From positions 1 to 9,331 of the forward strand of contig JABGXK010000083.1 of assembly GCA_018675825.1 (NCBI GenBank): 9,331 nt of DNA, written 5' to 3'. This DNA is from Flavobacteriales bacterium (lineage in GTDB: Bacteria > Bacteroidota > Bacteroidia > Flavobacteriales > BACL11). Positions 6,518-9,331 of the stretch are shown piece after piece. The notes under the pieces are model-generated. The model ran no database searches, was not told the origin of the DNA, and saw nothing but the letters and a program-made list of their open reading frames with translations. Every line of letters starts with the position of its first letter. Positions within the stretch are counted from its first letter, which is position 1. Position numbers and translations under genes: made by a program.

Positions 6518-7978
6518 TTAATAAAAAATTATTTTTCTATTTACAAACTTAGAATCAACCGCAATTTCTAAGAAGTAAGTCCCTTTTGAATAACCTTCCA
6601 AGTTAATTTGTTTAATATATTCTCCAATGAACTTCTCTTTTATTTCAGAATATATAGGAATTCCTAGCACATTAAGTACTCTAATATTAAGATCCGTTAT
6701 TTCACTAACACTAAATGTTATATTAAATATATTATTAGATGGATTAGGAAATATATCTAAATTAGAAATAGTCTTACCTCCATTTAATCTGATAGATCCT
6801 GGTTGAATCCAAAAAACTGGTGCTGTCCATATTGGAGATCTATATGCGGTAATATTAGAATCACAGAAAGTTCTTCCTTGTGCTCTATAAGATTCTCCAG
6901 ATTTAAGACCAAACTTATTTACAAAGAACGTTGGATAATAAATTCCAAATCCTCCTGCTGTCTGCCAGTTAGAGCCTAATGTATCTACTCTTAATATGAT
7001 TCGAGCAAATACGTAAGTACCTGTCGTATCCCATGTAAACTTAGCCTTAGAAGTATTATTTGTAAATGTCTGAACAGAAAGATTATTCATATCCGGACAT
7101 ACATCAGCTGTAGTAAACTGAACTGGAACTGAGTAATTAGAAGATGTTCCGCCGCAGTAGAAAGCCTTCATTTTAAATTCATAAATTGTAGAAGGATTTA
7201 AATTAAGAAGCTGCTTGTTAACTGTATTTAAACCGAAGTTACAGAGTCCATTACCTACTCCTGCTGATTTTGTTATCCAACCTCCTGTTCCTACTTCTCT
7301 GTATCTAACAAAATACTTCCAAACCATACAAGCACTATCATTCATATTATTCCAACCAATTTTTGCTCTAGTATCTATAATATCATAAGCATACAAACCA
7401 TTTGGTTTTGGTGAGGTACAGTTTAATTGATATTGACAAGATCCATCATCAATTGTAGCGGTAGAATCATAATTTAAAGCAGTGGAATCTGTACACCCAT
7501 ATGAACTTGAGTTATACCCGACATTAATTACTGAGACGTTAAAACATCCATTACTGTCTAATATATATGATGTATAATTTCCTGGTGGAATATTTAACAA
7601 ATGTTGAGTTGTATCACTTATAAAACTGGACAGCCAAAAGTAGTTATATGGTAATATTCCTCCATAAGTGAATGAGTAAATTGACCCATCATTATTACTT
7701 GAACCAGAAGCATCAATAACAGTATAATTTGTATATAATGAGTCTGGTTCTGAAATAAAAAATGATGCTGTAGCTACATTATTTAATGAATCAATAACAA
7801 TCACATTAAATGTATCACTAGTAAGTGAAAAAATATCTTCAGTTGTTGAACCATTATCCCATATATAAATAAAAGGAGCTAAACCTCCTGTTACAATTAA
7901 ATCAACAGAACCATCAATTTGACCATAGCAACTAATATTAGAAATTTGTCCAGTTAGTGTTACTGTTGGAAGATACAT
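6518..7978 (-). CDS. T9SS-sorted C-terminal part of a secreted metalloprotease: SprB repeats, Fn3-like domains, sorting domain (out of frame with its N-terminal part)
   Basis: This 486-codon frame has no signal peptide. Its apparent Met1 overlaps a Cys codon of the preceding frame, so it is probably the 3' part of the gene at 7960-9300 and not an independent gene. Residues about 4-77 and 79-155 are two SprB-type repeats (SCYGQIDGSVDLIVTGG, then PFIYIWDNGSTTEDI; later DGSIYSFTYGGILPYNYFW). Residues 160-181 are a Cys-bounded YGCTDSTA...DDGSC unit. Residues about 187-290 are fibronectin-III-like (ARIGW-type strand, STIYEFKMKAFY, VPVQFTT), and about 294-390 hold a second similar beta domain. Residues about 405-486 are a type A T9SS sorting domain (LDIFPNPSNNIFNITF, VLNVLGIPIYS, GTYFLEI, ending KIIFY). 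Such a domain directs cargo across the outer membrane and is cleaved by the sortase PorU. The layout matches large cell-surface or secreted T9SS proteins. Confidence 0.85.
   Translation of the reverse strand: MYLPTVTLTGQISNISCYGQIDGSVDLIVTGGLAPFIYIWDNGSTTEDIFSLTSDTFNVIVIDSLNNVATASFFISEPDSLYTNYTVIDASGSSNNDGSIYSFTYGGILPYNYFWLSSFISDTTQHLLNIPPGNYTSYILDSNGCFNVSVINVGYNSSSYGCTDSTALNYDSTATIDDGSCQYQLNCTSPKPNGLYAYDIIDTRAKIGWNNMNDSACMVWKYFVRYREVGTGGWITKSAGVGNGLCNFGLNTVNKQLLNLNPSTIYEFKMKAFYCGGTSSNYSVPVQFTTADVCPDMNNLSVQTFTNNTSKAKFTWDTTGTYVFARIILRVDTLGSNWQTAGGFGIYYPTFFVNKFGLKSGESYRAQGRTFCDSNITAYRSPIWTAPVFWIQPGSIRLNGGKTISNLDIFPNPSNNIFNITFSVSEITDLNIRVLNVLGIPIYSEIKEKFIGEYIKQINLEGYSKGTYFLEIAVDSKFVNRKIIFY
7436..7501 (-). 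repeat. YGCTDSTA...DDGSC coding repeat, copy 2
   Basis: This 66-nt unit encodes 22 residues beginning YGCTDSTALNYDSTA and ending DDGSC. It aligns without gaps to the copy at 7975-8040, with 58 of 66 bases identical by manual alignment. The two Cys residues could form a disulfide. Related units are common as linkers in secreted Bacteroidota proteins. Confidence 0.85.
7960..7978 (-). other. Probable frameshift site joining the protease and T9SS-tail frames
   Basis: Upstream frame: GGT TCA TGT ATC TTC CAA CAG TAA (GSCIFQQ stop). Downstream frame: ATG TAT CTT CCA ACA GTA (MYLPTV). Homology-like content switches from one frame to the other within these bases. One missing base after TGT would give SC-x-LPTVTL. 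Four missing bases (one copy of a TATC/ATCT tandem) would give SCIYLPTVTL. No canonical X XXY YYZ slippery heptamer or long homopolymer is present. Confidence 0.75.
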
Positions 7979-9300
7979 GAACCATCATCAAATGTAGCAG
8001 TAGAATCATAATTTGAAGCTGTAGAATCTGTACATCCATAAAAAGGGCATGACGTTAAACAACTAGCATTATTAACTCCAGGACTTAAAGCTTGAGATAC
8101 TACAATATCATGAAAATCAATTAATGCTCCAGAACTTGTAGTATGACAATAACTCATAATTGTTCCTACTTGAGGTACTATACTATCCTGGCAACTACCT
8201 TCAACACTAACACAATTATCAATTGGACCACCACTAAAGTTAAAAGCGGGATCTGCAGCCCATCCACACCAATGAGTATGACTAGAACCCACATTATGAC
8301 CAATTTCATGACTGACGACAAATAAATTCCATGTATATGGAGGATTTGGAAAACCAAAACTAGTATTTGAATTCAACGCAGAACTGAAGGCATATCCCCA
8401 CGAGTTGTTACACAAAACATCAACATATGCAATACCTCCAGTACCAGTATTGCTCCGTTTAGTTAGTAAATGCACCAAATCTCTAGATATTGAACCATTA
8501 TTTGCTGTCCATTCATTTCGTAAAGCTGAAAGCATTGCTCCAGCATCATTAACTATTAAGGCATACGGATCTGCTGTTGTCCAGATTATAGTATGCACAA
8601 CATTAATATGAACATTTACCTCACCATAAAAAACTTGACTTACTCCAGCAATAATTGCATGAGCCCAATTAGCAGTAGCAGTATTAGAACTAAATGTGTT
8701 TCTTGTATACTCATCTACTTCAATAGCTAACTCTATACAGTCTGGAATTGTTATACTCTCCAATGAATGATTATCTCTAGAGATCTCTCGAGCTTTTTCT
8801 TCAACAGCACATGAAAATGTATTTTTATAAATACAATCATTTACATCAAATAAAACAATTTCGTTATTTACTTTATTTATCTCAAATTGTCTATTTGCAT
8901 GCTTATAAGTAACTATAATATTATTGTCAAAGAATAATAACGTACCTATTATCTCTTTTTTATAGAAAATATAATATGATAATAATGCAGTATGAAATTC
9001 TTCTTTTTCCTGACCTTGATCTGTTTTAATAATTAAAGTGTGATTATCACTAACTACGGAAAAACTCTTTAAAGTAACATCTAGAAAAAACTCATCAATC
9101 AAAGGAAGCTGAAATGGCATATATATCTCATCCTTATTTAATTTATTGATAAAAAAATCTATTTGAAAATCAAGTGTCTTAGTATTTGATATGCTTTTTG
9201 TAACTAAAGTTGTTGATTTTTTAAAATCAAAACAATTGTTTTGAGCATATAAAACATTAACAAACAGACATAAAGAAAATAAATAGACCAGTTTTTTCAT
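7960..9300 (-). CDS. Secreted zinc metalloprotease, metzincin of the reprolysin/M12B-like type (frame ends early)
   Basis: This is a predicted extracellular zinc endopeptidase. The frame has 446 residues. Residues 1-20 are a signal peptide (Lys-Lys, hydrophobic core, LYAQ). Residues about 21-183 are a likely propeptide and contain Cys23, Cys156 and Cys164. The catalytic domain spans about 186-418. It has the metzincin motif HEIGHNVGSSH with zinc ligands His331, His335 and His341 and general base Glu332, followed by HTHWCGW and a Met-turn GTIMSYCH with Met382. Several Cys pairs (363/370, 385, 414/418) suit a secreted enzyme. The frame ends right after a YGCTDSTA...DDGSC unit (421-442) with only IFQQ and a stop. 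It therefore lacks the T9SS sorting domain, which lies in the next frame. The 19-nt overlap with that frame points to a frameshift; the joined product would be about 927-928 residues. Confidence 0.88.
   Translation of the reverse strand: MKKLVYLFSLCLFVNVLYAQNNCFDFKKSTTLVTKSISNTKTLDFQIDFFINKLNKDEIYMPFQLPLIDEFFLDVTLKSFSVVSDNHTLIIKTDQGQEKEEFHTALLSYYIFYKKEIIGTLLFFDNNIIVTYKHANRQFEINKVNNEIVLFDVNDCIYKNTFSCAVEEKAREISRDNHSLESITIPDCIELAIEVDEYTRNTFSSNTATANWAHAIIAGVSQVFYGEVNVHINVVHTIIWTTADPYALIVNDAGAMLSALRNEWTANNGSISRDLVHLLTKRSNTGTGGIAYVDVLCNNSWGYAFSSALNSNTSFGFPNPPYTWNLFVVSHEIGHNVGSSHTHWCGWAADPAFNFSGGPIDNCVSVEGSCQDSIVPQVGTIMSYCHTTSSGALIDFHDIVVSQALSPGVNNASCLTSCPFYGCTDSTASNYDSTATFDDGSCIFQQ
7975..8040 (-). 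repeat. YGCTDSTA...DDGSC coding repeat, copy 1
   Basis: This 66-nt unit encodes residues 421-442 of the metalloprotease frame (YGCTDSTASNYDSTA, then FDDGSC). It is a direct repeat of 7436-7501, differing at 8 of 66 bases. Five of these changes are silent third-position changes within the same residue, one changes Leu to Ser, one changes Ile to Phe, and one further change is silent. The frame break lies immediately after its last codon. Confidence 0.85.
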
Positions 9301-9315
9301 AAAAATATTATTATA

Positions 9316-9323
9316 TAAATATA
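9316..9323 (-). promoter_or_regulatory. Weak candidate -7 box for the metalloprotease gene
   Basis: On the minus strand TATATTTA is one base from TAnnTTTG and lies 15 nt before the ATG at 9300. The -33 region would fall outside or at the edge of the window, so it cannot be judged. Confidence 0.2.
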
Positions 9324-9331
9324 AAAAAATA

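Noticed and set aside
6523..6536. A-tract/T-tract hairpin at the convergent gene ends as a terminator
   Set aside because: The stem is five A:T pairs only and lies within the last codons of the T9SS gene. Such structures arise by chance in DNA this AT-rich.
6518..7978. Downstream frame as an independent, coupled gene starting at ATG 7978
   Set aside because: The ATG falls inside the DDGSC codons of the repeat. The product would lack any signal peptide despite carrying a T9SS sorting domain, and the SprB repeat begins within the first few residues. A broken single gene fits better.
7960..7985. Programmed -1 ribosomal frameshift
   Set aside because: The direction needed is compatible with -1, but no slippery heptamer of the X XXY YYZ type, no homopolymer and no obvious downstream stem-loop is visible at the switch point.
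8143..8611. Two short plus-strand frames (8143-8325 and 8405-8611) inside the metalloprotease gene
   Set aside because: They are antisense to the catalytic domain, including the HEIGH motif, and show no coding features of their own.

Overview
The window comes from a strongly AT-rich member of the Bacteroidota, most likely a flavobacterium-like (Flavobacteriales) organism. Four kinds of evidence support this. A type IX secretion (T9SS) C-terminal sorting domain sits beside SprB-type repeats. A Cys-rich 'YGCTDSTA...DDGSC' repeat typical of secreted Bacteroidota proteins occurs twice. An outer-membrane barrel protein carries thrombospondin-3-like acidic repeats and a SPOR-like tail. Promoter-like boxes match the Bacteroidota -7 consensus TAnnTTTG. 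No RNA genes, insertion sequences, integrases or CRISPR arrays are visible.

Layout. (1) Positions 1-1288, minus strand: the first 429 residues of an outer-membrane beta-barrel/TSP3/SPOR-like protein that runs off the left edge. (2) Positions 1366-5688, minus strand: a tight three-gene operon in the order rfbC (dTDP-4-dehydrorhamnose 3,5-epimerase), membrane-anchored lytic transglycosylase, uvrA (excinuclease ABC subunit A). The genes overlap by 8 nt and 1 nt, and a recognisable promoter lies before rfbC. (3) Positions 5783-6505, plus strand: a divergently transcribed FKBP-type peptidyl-prolyl isomerase lipoprotein. (4) Positions 6518-9300, minus strand, convergent with the FKBP gene: two overlapping reading frames that together look like one large secreted zinc metalloprotease. 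The upstream frame holds the signal peptide and metzincin catalytic domain. The downstream frame holds SprB repeats, Fn3-like domains and the T9SS sorting domain.

The most notable observation is that split. The upstream frame ends a few codons after a 'DDGSC' repeat. The downstream frame opens at the very same point with no signal peptide, one nucleotide out of phase. Restoring one base (or four) around 7960-7978 gives a continuous protein of about 927-928 residues with the usual T9SS cargo layout. This is a real frameshift mutation, a sequencing or assembly error, or (less likely) recoding. If it is real, the protease loses its secretion tag and the adhesin-like half loses its export signal.

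Much of the rest is ordinary housekeeping and cell-envelope biology. I found no convincing evidence of an undescribed multi-gene system.
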